Below are positions 1-6,292 of a stretch of 10,928 nt of DNA, piece by piece. Each line of letters begins with the position of its first letter. Position 1 is the first letter of the stretch. The position numbers and the translations under genes were made by a program. This DNA comes from Panacagrimonas sp041635265 (lineage in GTDB: Bacteria > Pseudomonadota > Gammaproteobacteria > Nevskiales > Nevskiaceae): contig JBFJJV010000102.1 in assembly GCA_041635265.1 (NCBI GenBank), positions 1-10,928 of the forward strand. Direction: 5' to 3'. The notes beneath the pieces are model-generated. The model made no database searches and was not told the DNA's origin. It saw only the letters and a program-made list of their open reading frames with translations.

Positions 1-1
1 A

Positions 2-52
2 AAAGCAGTGAAAAAGACCGCCAAGCGTGTTCGCAAGACGCGCGGAGAATAA
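2..52 (+). CDS. C-terminal end of an upstream protein (partial)
   Basis: An open frame enters from the left edge and ends at TAA (50-52). The 16 visible residues are KAVKKTAKRVRKTRGE, strongly basic with Lys/Arg spaced like a nucleic-acid-binding tail. In many gammaproteobacteria the gene before lepA is a mucD/degP-type protease, but this tail does not resemble a DegP C-terminus, so I do not assign it. The frame is supported only by its composition and by the hairpin 21 nt after its stop. It could be a chance open stretch. Confidence 0.4.
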   Translation, partial: KAVKKTAKRVRKTRGE

Positions 53-73
53 GGTCGATTTCCCGCATTCATC

Positions 74-99
74 CCGGCCAGGACGGCCATCCTGGCCGG
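74..99 (+). terminator. Perfect 10-bp GC-rich hairpin downstream of the partial gene
   Basis: The arm CCGGCCAGGA (74-83) pairs perfectly with TCCTGGCCGG (90-99) around a 6-nt loop. It lies 21 nt after the TAA of the upstream frame, where a 3' end would be expected. No T run follows, so it is not a canonical intrinsic terminator. It could be a 3'-end stabilising hairpin or a Rho-assisted stop. Confidence 0.5.
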
Positions 100-166
100 A
101 AGTTCCGTGCAATGGGGCCGCGATCTAAGCCAGGAATCGACCGATCCACGCTGGCGCGCGGGCCTG

Positions 167-198
167 AGGCCGACCCGCTATACTTCGCGGCCTTTTTT
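167..198 (+). terminator. Candidate intrinsic terminator just before lepA
   Basis: AGGCCG (167-172) pairs with CGGCCT (188-193), followed at once by the T run 193-198. The 15-nt loop is long. A competing 4-bp stem, CCGC (175-178) with GCGG (187-190), is possible inside it. Stem plus T run is terminator-like and would block read-through from the upstream gene. The structure ends 16 nt before the lepA GTG start, so it could instead act as a leader attenuator on upstream transcripts. Confidence 0.4.
179..184 (+). promoter_or_regulatory. Candidate -10 box for the lepA operon
   Basis: TATACT matches the sigma-70 -10 consensus at five of six positions. It lies 30 nt before the proposed GTG start, which would give a leader of roughly 25 nt. 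I see no good -35 hexamer 16-18 nt upstream. The surrounding string CCGCTATACTT recurs before gspA, which supports a real core promoter. If used, it excludes translation from the upstream ATG at 107. Confidence 0.4.
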
Positions 199-214
199 CC
201 CCACCTTTAACGCT

Positions 215-2026
215 GTGAACCTGGCGAATATTCGCAATTTCTGCATCATCGCCCATATCGACCATGGCAAGTCGACTCTGGCTGATCGCTTTATCCAACT
301 CACCGGCGGGTTGCAGTTGCGCGAGATGCAGGCGCAGGTGCTCGATAGCAATCCCATCGAGCGCGAGCGGGGCATCACCATCAAAGCGCAGGCGGTGTCA
401 CTGGATTATCTGGCGCGCGATGGACAGGTCTATCAACTTAATCTGATTGATACCCCGGGGCATGTGGACTTCAGTTACGAGGTGTCACGCTCGCTGGCAT
501 CCTGCGAGGGTGCCTTGCTGGTGGTCGATGCCAGCCAGGGTGTTGAAGCACAGTCTGTGGCCAACTGCTACACGGCGCTGGACATGAATCTGGATGTGGT
601 TCCGATTCTGAACAAGGTGGATTTACAAAACGCCGAGCCGGAGCGCGTTGCTGCGGAGATCGAGCATGTGATTGGCATCGAGGCGACGGATGCCCTGCGT
701 ATTTCGGCCAAGACCGGCCTCGGCGTGGCAGAAGTGCTCGAAGCGGTCGTGACCAAGCTGCCGCCGCCCAAAGGGAATGTGAACGCAAAGCTGCAGGCTC
801 TGATCGTAGATTCCTGGTTCGACCCATATCTCGGTGTGATTTCGCTGGTGCGCGTGGTCAATGGTCGCATTGAGAAAGGACAGAAAGTGCGAGTCCTGTC
901 CACCGGGCGCGACCACGAAGTGAGCATGCTCGGTGTTCACACCCCGAAGCGGGTCGAGAAGAAGGCACTCGAGACTGGCGAAGTGGGCTTCATGATTGCC
1001 GGGATCAAAGATATTTTCGGCGCGCCAGTTGGCGATACGCTGACGCTGAGCAGGGATCCCTGTACTGAGCGCCTGCCGGGCTTCAGAAATATTCAACCGC
1101 GGGTATTTGCCGGGCTGTTTCCGATCGACGCGGACGATTTCGAGGATTTCCGGGAATCGCTGTCCAAACTGCGTCTGAATGATTCGGCTCTCCAGTACGA
1201 GCCGGAAAATTCGAGCGCATTGGGTTTCGGTTTTCGCATCGGTTTCCTCGGTATGCTGCATATGGAGATCGTGCAGGAGCGACTGGAGCGTGAGTACCGG
1301 CTCAACCTGATCACGACCGCTCCGTCGGTGGTCTATGAGCTGGAACTCAATGACGGGTCGACCAAGAAGATTGAGAATCCATCAGCTCTGCCCGAGCCTG
1401 GCGCTTTTTCCGATTTGCGCGAACCGATCATTACCGCTCGCGTGCTGATGCCGCAGGACTACGTTGGTCCGGTTATGCAATTGTGCATGGAAAAACGCGG
1501 CGTGCAGAAGAACATGAAGTACCTCGGGCAGCAGGTGCAGTTGGAAATGGAGATGCCCTTGGCAGAAGTCGTGCTCGATTTCTTTGACCGGCTCAAGAGC
1601 GTGTCCCGTGGCTACGCCTCTTTCGAATATGAATTTTCCCGATTTCAGTCAGCGGACCTGGTTAAATTGGATGTTCTGGTCAATGGCGAGCGAGTCGATG
1701 CCTTGGCCACCATTGTTCATCGTGATGCCGCCTATGCGCGCGGGCGCGACCTGTGCGAACGCATGCAGGAAGTGATTCACCGGCAGCAGTTCGATGTCGC
1801 CATTCAAGCCGCTATTGGCGCCAAGATCATTTCACGCAGTACGGTGAAGGCGCTGCGCAAAGATGTGACAGCAAAGTGCTACGGTGGTGATATTTCGCGC
1901 AAGCGCAAACTTCTTGAGAAGCAGAAAGAAGGCAAGAAACGCATGAAGCAGGTGGGCGCAGTTGAAATCCCCCAGGAAGCTTTTCTTGCGGTTCTGGGTG
2001 TGGATCGGAAGAAACCGCGATCCTAA
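215..2026 (+). CDS. lepA: Elongation factor 4 (LepA), ribosome-associated GTPase
   Basis: LepA/EF4 is a translational GTPase related to EF-G that binds the ribosome and affects elongation and 30S biogenesis. From the GTG at 215 the protein has 603 residues, close to the family's usual 600 or so. It begins VNLANIRNFCIIAHIDHGKS, matching the usual LepA N-terminus. G motifs are visible: AHIDHGKST (13-21), the RERGITI switch I region (50-56), DTPGH (79-83), NKVD (133-136) and SAKTGLG. The LepA-type C-terminus is Lys-rich (SRKRKLLEKQKEGKKRMK). The frame stays open upstream to an ATG at 107, but those 36 residues fit no LepA and overlap the -10 box and a terminator-like hairpin. I therefore choose GTG 215, although its Shine-Dalgarno sequence is weak. 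It is the first gene of a six-gene run, 17 nt before lepB. Confidence 0.96.
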   Translation: MNLANIRNFCIIAHIDHGKSTLADRFIQLTGGLQLREMQAQVLDSNPIERERGITIKAQAVSLDYLARDGQVYQLNLIDTPGHVDFSYEVSRSLASCEGALLVVDASQGVEAQSVANCYTALDMNLDVVPILNKVDLQNAEPERVAAEIEHVIGIEATDALRISAKTGLGVAEVLEAVVTKLPPPKGNVNAKLQALIVDSWFDPYLGVISLVRVVNGRIEKGQKVRVLSTGRDHEVSMLGVHTPKRVEKKALETGEVGFMIAGIKDIFGAPVGDTLTLSRDPCTERLPGFRNIQPRVFAGLFPIDADDFEDFRESLSKLRLNDSALQYEPENSSALGFGFRIGFLGMLHMEIVQERLEREYRLNLITTAPSVVYELELNDGSTKKIENPSALPEPGAFSDLREPIITARVLMPQDYVGPVMQLCMEKRGVQKNMKYLGQQVQLEMEMPLAEVVLDFFDRLKSVSRGYASFEYEFSRFQSADLVKLDVLVNGERVDALATIVHRDAAYARGRDLCERMQEVIHRQQFDVAIQAAIGAKIISRSTVKALRKDVTAKCYGGDISRKRKLLEKQKEGKKRMKQVGAVEIPQEAFLAVLGVDRKKPRS

Positions 2027-2043
2027 ACTGAGACTTTTATCCA

Positions 2044-2832
2044 ATGGCTCCTGACGTACATTTCGATTTTGCTGTCCTGCTGACCGTCCTGACCCTGCTC
2101 ACGGGTATTGGTTGGGCGGCTGACAAATTCTGGCTGGGACCGCGCCGCCGCGACCGGTTCGAAGGCGAAGACAGGCCAGGCTGGCTGATTGATTTCGCGC
2201 GCTCTTTTTTCCCGGTGATATTCGCGGTATTGCTGCTGCGCTCATTTGTCGTGGAGCCCTTCCGCATTCCGTCAGGCTCGATGATTCCAACGCTGATGGT
2301 TGGCGATTTCATCCTGGTGAACAAATTCGCCTATGGATTGCGTGATCCTGTTTTCCATTCGGAATTCATCGGTGGCAAGCGCCCTCAGCGCGGTGATGTG
2401 GCGGTGTTTCGATTCCCCGCCGATCCGAAAGTGGATTACATCAAGCGGATGATCGGTATCCCGGGAGATCACATCGCCTATAGGGACAAGGTGCTCTATA
2501 TCAACGGACAAGCGCTGACGCAGGAGCCGGATGGGGTATTCACTGCACCCGGCGTTTCAGGTTCTGCCGCCTACCGGCTGGAGGAATACATGGAGGATCA
2601 TCCGCATCACATCATCGTCAATCCGCAGAATCCCAGCGAAGACTTCGAATTCATTGTTCCAGAAGGGCAATATTTCGCCATGGGGGACAATCGCGACGGC
2701 AGCTTCGATTCCCGTCGCTGGGGCACGGTGCCAGAGCGAAACCTGGTCGGAAAAGCGTTTTTTGTGTGGATGAGCTGGGATGGCGCCCGCATGCGGCCTG
2801 ACTTATCCCGTATTGGTATCCGTATCCGCTAA
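2044..2832 (+). CDS. lepB: Signal peptidase I
   Basis: This inner-membrane serine protease removes signal peptides from Sec and Tat substrates on the periplasmic face. The 262-residue protein has a first hydrophobic segment (about 7-26), a charged cytoplasmic loop rich in Arg/Asp, and a second segment (about 54-70) leading into the catalytic domain. Box B is RIPSGSMIPTL with nucleophile Ser79. The general base is Lys134 in DYIKRMIGIPGD. Box E is GDNRDGSFDSRRWG (214-227). The usual Asn after GDNRD is Gly219 here, a mild deviation outside the catalytic dyad. The residue 155-205 region is a periplasmic insertion as in E. coli-type enzymes. The Shine-Dalgarno before ATG 2044 is weak, so translation may depend on lepA. 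The lepA-lepB order is typical of proteobacteria. Confidence 0.96.
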   Translation: MAPDVHFDFAVLLTVLTLLTGIGWAADKFWLGPRRRDRFEGEDRPGWLIDFARSFFPVIFAVLLLRSFVVEPFRIPSGSMIPTLMVGDFILVNKFAYGLRDPVFHSEFIGGKRPQRGDVAVFRFPADPKVDYIKRMIGIPGDHIAYRDKVLYINGQALTQEPDGVFTAPGVSGSAAYRLEEYMEDHPHHIIVNPQNPSEDFEFIVPEGQYFAMGDNRDGSFDSRRWGTVPERNLVGKAFFVWMSWDGARMRPDLSRIGIRIR

Positions 2833-2852
2833 GCTGGCTGCAGAATTTCAAG

Positions 2853-2859
2853 AAGGGAG
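2853..2859 (+). promoter_or_regulatory. Ribosome binding site that fixes the DUF4845 start
   Basis: AAGGGAG lies 7 nt before the ATG at 2867. It is the strongest Shine-Dalgarno match in this operon. It decides in favour of 2867 over the in-frame ATG at 2780, which would overlap lepB by 53 nt and put about 29 unlikely residues ahead of the hydrophobic helix. Confidence 0.75.
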
Positions 2860-2866
2860 AGTTCGA

Positions 2867-3247
2867 ATGCAAATAACATCGCTAAAACGTCAACGGGGTC
2901 TGGGTTGGTTTGGTCTGCTGTTTGTTTTTGGGACCATTGCCTTCTTTGCCCTGGTTGCCATCAAGGTGGGTCCTCTGTACATGAATCAGGGAACCATCGT
3001 GCGGGTAGTCAGTACGGTCGCAAAGAATCCTGGAAGCGGCGAGCCAGCTGATATCCGCAAGGCATTGGGCCGTCGCTGGGACATTGATTACATCAAGCAG
3101 ATCGAAGCCAAGGACATCAAAATCAAACGGACGCCTAGTGGCAAAGCGCTGGTTTACGACTATGAGGCGCGCGTCAACTTGTTTTACAACGTGTTCGTTG
3201 TGATCCATTTCAAGGGCGAGCACCCGATCAGCAAGGGATCTGTGTGA
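2867..3247 (+). CDS. DUF4845 family pilin-like membrane protein
   Basis: A 126-residue protein between lepB and rnc, a position in which DUF4845 proteins are commonly found in gammaproteobacteria. It starts MQITSLKRQRGLGWFGLLF: a short basic stretch, then one hydrophobic helix (about 12-32), then a roughly 90-residue soluble part, probably periplasmic. The KRQRG-hydrophobic start resembles the leader/helix junction of type IV pilins, but the glutamate at +5 of mature pilins is absent. It is therefore probably a membrane-anchored protein rather than a secreted pilin. The soluble part contains DIRKALGRRWDIDYIKQIEAKDI and FYNVFVVIHF. Function is unknown. Its place beside signal peptidase hints at envelope work, but that is inference only. 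Family assignment rests on position, length and the N-terminal pattern. Confidence 0.85.
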   Translation: MQITSLKRQRGLGWFGLLFVFGTIAFFALVAIKVGPLYMNQGTIVRVVSTVAKNPGSGEPADIRKALGRRWDIDYIKQIEAKDIKIKRTPSGKALVYDYEARVNLFYNVFVVIHFKGEHPISKGSV

Positions 3248-3257
3248 TTGGACACTT

Positions 3258-3262
3258 GAAGG
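3258..3262 (+). promoter_or_regulatory. Ribosome binding site of rnc
   Basis: GAAGG lies 6 nt before the ATG at 3269. It supports this start for RNase III and lies entirely in the 21-nt gap after the DUF4845 stop codon. Confidence 0.6.
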
Positions 3263-3268
3263 CAGCCG

Positions 3269-3955
3269 ATGCCTGAGCCCTCCAACGATGCTGAATTGAC
3301 GCGACGACTCGGGTACAAATTCAGGGACAGTGATCTTCTGACTCAGGCGCTGACCCATCGGTCCTTTTCTTCGCACAACAATGAGCGACTGGAATTCCTC
3401 GGCGATGCGCTGATCGGCGCCTATATTGCGGAAACTTTGTACCGCAGGCACCCCAAGGAGAGTGAGGGCGGTTTGTCCCGTTTGCGATCCAGCCTGGTGC
3501 GGGAGCGCAGTCTGGCCAAAATCGCGCGTGGTCTTGCATTGGGTGACGCGCTGCTGATTGGCGAGGGCGAGCGCAAAAGCGGTGGCTGGCGGCGCGACTC
3601 GGTGCTCGCCGACGCGCTGGAAGCGCTCGTCGCGGCGGTCTATCTGGACGGCGGGGCGGCAGCATCGACACAGGTCTGCCGTACCTTGTTCGCAGAAGAG
3701 CTGGAAGCCTTGCCGGATGCCGAATCCCTCAAGGATCCCAAGACGCGTCTGCAGGAATGGCTGCAGGCGCGTAGTCTGCCACTGCCGGAATACGAGGTAA
3801 TCTCAGAGTCGGGACCAGCCCATCGGCGCAACTTTGAAGTCCGAGCCAGCTTGAGCGAGTCGGCGGCCAGCACAGAAGCGCAGGCATCGAGTCGTCGCGC
3901 TGCTGAACAGAAAGCAGCTCAAGCCTTGCTCGAAAAAATCATGGCCAACACCTAA
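3269..3955 (+). CDS. rnc: Ribonuclease III
   Basis: This double-strand-specific endoribonuclease processes the 30S rRNA precursor and many structured mRNAs. It has 228 residues, as is usual for the family. The N-terminal catalytic domain carries the signature NERLEFLGDALIG (38-50). Metal-binding acidic residues are Glu39, Glu42, Asp46, Asp115 and Glu118, the last two in VLADALEALVAAVYLDGG. The position after GD in the signature, often Ser, is Ala47 here. The C-terminal double-stranded RNA-binding domain (about 150-226) runs from DPKTRLQEWLQ through PEYEVISESGPAHRRNFEV to SSRRAAEQKAAQALLEKI. The protein should be a cytoplasmic homodimer. In E. coli, RNase III cleaves its own operon leader; the leader hairpins before lepA would be worth testing for this. 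Era follows after 27 nt. Confidence 0.96.
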   Translation: MPEPSNDAELTRRLGYKFRDSDLLTQALTHRSFSSHNNERLEFLGDALIGAYIAETLYRRHPKESEGGLSRLRSSLVRERSLAKIARGLALGDALLIGEGERKSGGWRRDSVLADALEALVAAVYLDGGAAASTQVCRTLFAEELEALPDAESLKDPKTRLQEWLQARSLPLPEYEVISESGPAHRRNFEVRASLSESAASTEAQASSRRAAEQKAAQALLEKIMANT

Positions 3956-3982
3956 CTCTCTCCATCGACAGCAGGCCAAATT

Positions 3983-4885
3983 ATGCATAGCGGAATTGTC
4001 ACTCTGATCGGCAGGCCAAATGTAGGTAAGTCCTCCCTGCTCAACGCTCTGGTCGGGCGCAAACTGAGCATCGTGACGCACAAGCCTCAGACCACACGCA
4101 ATGCGATCCAGGGTGTGCTGCATCGAAATGGTGATCAGGTGGTGTTTGTCGACACACCGGGCCTTCATCTGCACGCGAAACGAGCCCTGAATCGCGTGAT
4201 GAATGACACTGCATCCAATGCTCTACACGATGTCGATCTCGCTATTTTCGTGGTCGAGACGCAGCGCTGGACTGATGAAGATGAAGCCGTCCTCGAGCGA
4301 CTCGAGCGCATCGGAGCGCCAGTCGGGCTGGTGATCAACAAAGTGGATCGGCTTGCCAGCAAGGGTGATCTGCTTCCCGAAATTGAGGCCCTGTCTGCAC
4401 GCCGTGACTTTGCCTTCGTCATGCCGGTCTCGGCGCTCAAGAAAAGTAACATCGACGTGCTCGCCAGCGAAATTCTGGGGCGCATGCCGGAGGGACCTCC
4501 GCTATACCCGGCCGACATGGTGGCGGGTTTCGACAATGCTTTTCTGGCGGCAGAAATTGTACGCGAGAAGCTGACGCGAAATCTGCATCAGGAATTGCCC
4601 TATGCCCTCAACGTCAGCATTGAGTCCTATGAGCTGGAGCCTCGTACACGGGAGCCCGGCAATATGCACCGGATTACGGCAGTGGTATGGGTCGAGCGTG
4701 ACAGCCAGAAAAGCATCGTGATCGGTGAGGGGGGCGCCACGCTTAAGAAGGTAGGCACGGCTGCGCGTAAAGAGCTGGAACAACTCATCGATGCCAAAGT
4801 GTTTTTGCAGGTCTGGTGTCGTGTCCGTGAGAACTGGAGTGACGACCCCAAGGCCTTGAAGCAGTTCGGTTTGGGTCGAGATTAG
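3983..4885 (+). CDS. era: GTPase Era, 16S rRNA-binding assembly factor
   Basis: Era binds the 3' end of 16S rRNA through a KH domain and couples GTP hydrolysis to late 30S maturation. The 300 residues match the family length. The G domain shows GRPNVGKSS (10-18), the switch I element KPQTTRN, DTPG (57-60) and NKVD (119-122). SALKKSNID fills the G5 region. The Era-specific stretch LTRNLHQELPYALNVSIESYE leads into the KH domain, whose GxxG loop is GEGG (248-251) in SIVIGEGGATLKKVGTAARKEL. Glu249 makes this loop less basic than the common lysine-containing version. The start at 3983 puts the P-loop at the usual distance from the N-terminus. RNase III and Era act on the same rRNA, consistent with their adjacency. 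Confidence 0.97.
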   Translation: MHSGIVTLIGRPNVGKSSLLNALVGRKLSIVTHKPQTTRNAIQGVLHRNGDQVVFVDTPGLHLHAKRALNRVMNDTASNALHDVDLAIFVVETQRWTDEDEAVLERLERIGAPVGLVINKVDRLASKGDLLPEIEALSARRDFAFVMPVSALKKSNIDVLASEILGRMPEGPPLYPADMVAGFDNAFLAAEIVREKLTRNLHQELPYALNVSIESYELEPRTREPGNMHRITAVVWVERDSQKSIVIGEGGATLKKVGTAARKELEQLIDAKVFLQVWCRVRENWSDDPKALKQFGLGRD

Positions 4886-4900
4886 AGTCTGCTTGAACCC

Positions 4901-5629
4901 ATGAGTCGCACGCGTGTCCAGCTCTCGCCAAGCTGGATTCTCAAAACCTCACCGTATCGCGATACCAGCCTGCTGATCGAGGCATTGACCCGGACGCACG
5001 GGCGTGTCGGTCTAGTGGCACGCGGCGCACGCAGTGCCAGATCCAGGTTACGCGAGCGGCTACAGTGTTTTCGCCCGCTGCTTCTGTCCTGGAACGAGAG
5101 CGGCGATCTGGGAACCCTGACCGGTGCCGAGCCCGACGGCGCGGCAGTGGCACTCGGCGGCGAGTTGATCTTCAGTGGCTGGTATCTAAATGAACTGTTA
5201 CTTCGATTGTTGCAGCGTCATGAGCAGCACGCACGGGTTTTTCAAGAATATGCCGAGGCTTTGTCGTCCCTAAGCCGTATTGGCGAGGCCGCGCTGCGCT
5301 ATTTTGAAGTGACGCTTCTGGCCGAAACCGGATTTGGCCTTGACCTCGATCCGGATATCTCGCCGCAGCTGCACTATCGGTTCCTGCCGGGTCGGCCCTT
5401 GGTCCCGCTGAACGAATCGGAGTCAGGTGCTTTCTGCGGCAGCAGTTTGATCGCCTTACGCGAGCGACGGCTTTTCGGTGCAGATCAGCTGGGCGATGCT
5501 CGGAGGTTGCTGCGCGCGGCATTGTCGGATCAGCTGGGAGACCGGGCCCTAGCTTCAGCCACGATGCTTCGTGGCCTTCGTCAGCAGCTCAACCGAAGGG
5601 TGGACGGCCAAGAGTCAAAATCGAGCTGA
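4901..5629 (+). CDS. recO: DNA repair protein RecO
   Basis: RecO works with RecR (and RecF) to load RecA onto SSB-coated single-stranded DNA in gap repair. The 242-residue protein has an N-terminal OB-fold (about 1-80), seen as LSPSWILKTSPYRDTSLLIEALTRTHG then VARGARSARSR. A helical C-terminal domain follows, with the typical WYLNELLLRLLQRHEQHARVFQEY and YFEVTLLAETGFGLDLD. The four-cysteine zinc site of many RecO proteins is absent; only two isolated cysteines are seen, as in enterobacterial-type RecO. The start lies 15 nt after the era stop with little Shine-Dalgarno sequence, so coupling is likely. It is the last gene of the run. The pdxJ and acpS genes that often follow recO are not found here. 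Confidence 0.94.
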   Translation: MSRTRVQLSPSWILKTSPYRDTSLLIEALTRTHGRVGLVARGARSARSRLRERLQCFRPLLLSWNESGDLGTLTGAEPDGAAVALGGELIFSGWYLNELLLRLLQRHEQHARVFQEYAEALSSLSRIGEAALRYFEVTLLAETGFGLDLDPDISPQLHYRFLPGRPLVPLNESESGAFCGSSLIALRERRLFGADQLGDARRLLRAALSDQLGDRALASATMLRGLRQQLNRRVDGQESKSS

Positions 5630-5642
5630 GCCCGATTCAGGC

Positions 5643-5900
5643 CTATTTGGACTGGATCTGATCCTGAGCGTGATCTTTGGCATAGGCCATGAAATTACAC
5701 AGCACCCAGCCCACAAATGAAAGCCCGACCACGACAGCCGAAATAACGACAATCGTTCGCAGCCACATGGGCCCCTCGCTCTGGCCTACATAGGACAAAA
5801 GGCCGGCTCCCGAGGTGATCAAGCAGGACAGGAAGATGACGAAGATCTGGCTGAAGATCTGGGCCGCTGGGCTGTCCAGTTGGTCCGACGATTTGATCAT
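5643..5900 (-). CDS. Small two-helix membrane protein, unknown function
   Basis: An 85-residue reading frame from ATG (5900-5898) to TAG. It has a polar N-terminus (MIKSSDQLDSPAAQ), a hydrophobic helix at about 17-38 (IFSQIFVIFLSCLI and on), a short loop with SYVGQSEGPM, a second helix at about 47-68 (RTIVVISAVVVGLSFVGWVL) and a charged tail (AKDHAQDQIQSK). Two well-formed helices separated by a polar turn are unlikely by chance and suggest a genuine inner-membrane protein with both ends in the cytoplasm. The Shine-Dalgarno sequence is poor. It converges with recO, the two stops being 13 nt apart, and diverges from gspA. I recognise no family. It could be a superfamily-like small permease accessory or an orphan; no function is proposed. 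Confidence 0.6.
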   Translation of the reverse strand: MIKSSDQLDSPAAQIFSQIFVIFLSCLITSGAGLLSYVGQSEGPMWLRTIVVISAVVVGLSFVGWVLCNFMAYAKDHAQDQIQSK

Positions 5901-5920
5901 GGGCTAAGGCGATTGATATT

Positions 5921-5949
5921 AAAAGTCGGCCCGGCCGGCGAACCGGCCG
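5921..5949 (-). terminator. GC-rich inverted repeat with T run on the minus strand
   Basis: On the minus strand CGGCCGG (5949-5943) pairs with CCGGCCG (5938-5932) around a TTCG loop, with TTTT 7 nt beyond the stem. A competing fold pairs TCGGCC (5950-5945) with GGCCGA (5931-5926), leaving TTTT one nucleotide after the stem. It sits about 20 nt before the ATG of the 85-aa gene, so it could be a terminator or attenuator in that gene's leader, or a protein-binding palindrome. Only the inverted repeat itself is certain. Confidence 0.4.
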
Positions 5950-6254
5950 AACCGAATCGACGACTCAGCGGGGAGAGAGCGCCGTCGATTTGAGAAACGG
6001 ATTTTCAGCTTTGCGGTGCTGCGTATTGATGTACTGGAATTGGTAAATGCGTCGTTCGTGCCGACCCGCCGAGACTGGTCAAAAGTCAAATAAAAACAGT
6101 GTGTTGAATTTTTCTCCTTTAATCGGAGTCGCCCGTAGGCGAGGCCCGTGTAAGTCAAACCCTGTCCAACAATGACAATCGATGGCAGAAGGCGGACAAA
6201 TTGATCCTGCACGGACTCGTGGGAGCCCCGGTGTGAGCAAGGCGGCTGCACCGC

Positions 6255-6260
6255 TATACT
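6255..6260 (+). promoter_or_regulatory. Candidate -10 box for gspA-gspB
   Basis: TATACT sits in CCGCTATACTTGGCG, 32 nt before the proposed GTG start of gspA. That is nearly the same motif and spacing as before lepA. No clear -35 hexamer is present at the expected distance. If active, it rules out the longer gspA starts at 6182 and 6233. Confidence 0.38.
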
Positions 6261-6292
6261 TGGCGCCGGCTCCAACTCCACAGAAATCAGGC

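Larger units (their letters stand above)
5901..6292. other. Intergenic region between the small membrane protein and gspA
   Basis: About 390 nt without a convincing gene. It holds the GC-rich inverted repeat at 5932-5949, an AT-rich stretch near 6085-6122, a short hairpin CGCC-CGTA-GGCG near 6129-6140, and the candidate gspA -10 box at 6255. Control elements for both divergent genes should lie here. The gspA frame stays open leftward to an ATG at 6182 and passes a GTG at 6233 preceded by GGGAG, so part of this interval would be coding if an earlier gspA start is used. Confidence 0.6.

Noticed and set aside
623..1261. Minus-strand open frame of 212 codons opposite lepA
   Set aside because: Complete overlap with the conserved lepA coding sequence and no motif or ribosome binding site.
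2780..2866. Longer DUF4845 start overlapping lepB
   Set aside because: The in-frame ATG at 2780 has no ribosome binding site, whereas AAGGGAG precisely precedes the ATG at 2867.
2882..3451. Minus-strand open frame of 189 codons opposite DUF4845 and rnc
   Set aside because: It lies wholly antisense to two well-supported genes, spans their junction, and its translation shows no domain pattern.
5570..5660. Intrinsic terminator after recO
   Set aside because: CTTCG/CGAAG repeats fall inside the recO end, are widely spaced and lack a T run, so no terminator could be supported.
6115..6160. Possible riboswitch-like small hairpins (CTCC/GGAG and CGCC/GGCG)
   Set aside because: Stems are only four base pairs and match no riboswitch consensus I know.
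5919..6281. Minus-strand open frame of 120 codons in the gap before gspA
   Set aside because: Low-complexity basic/Ser-rich translation without helices or motifs. It runs through the inverted repeat and would end at the start region of the 85-aa gene, so I treat it as chance.
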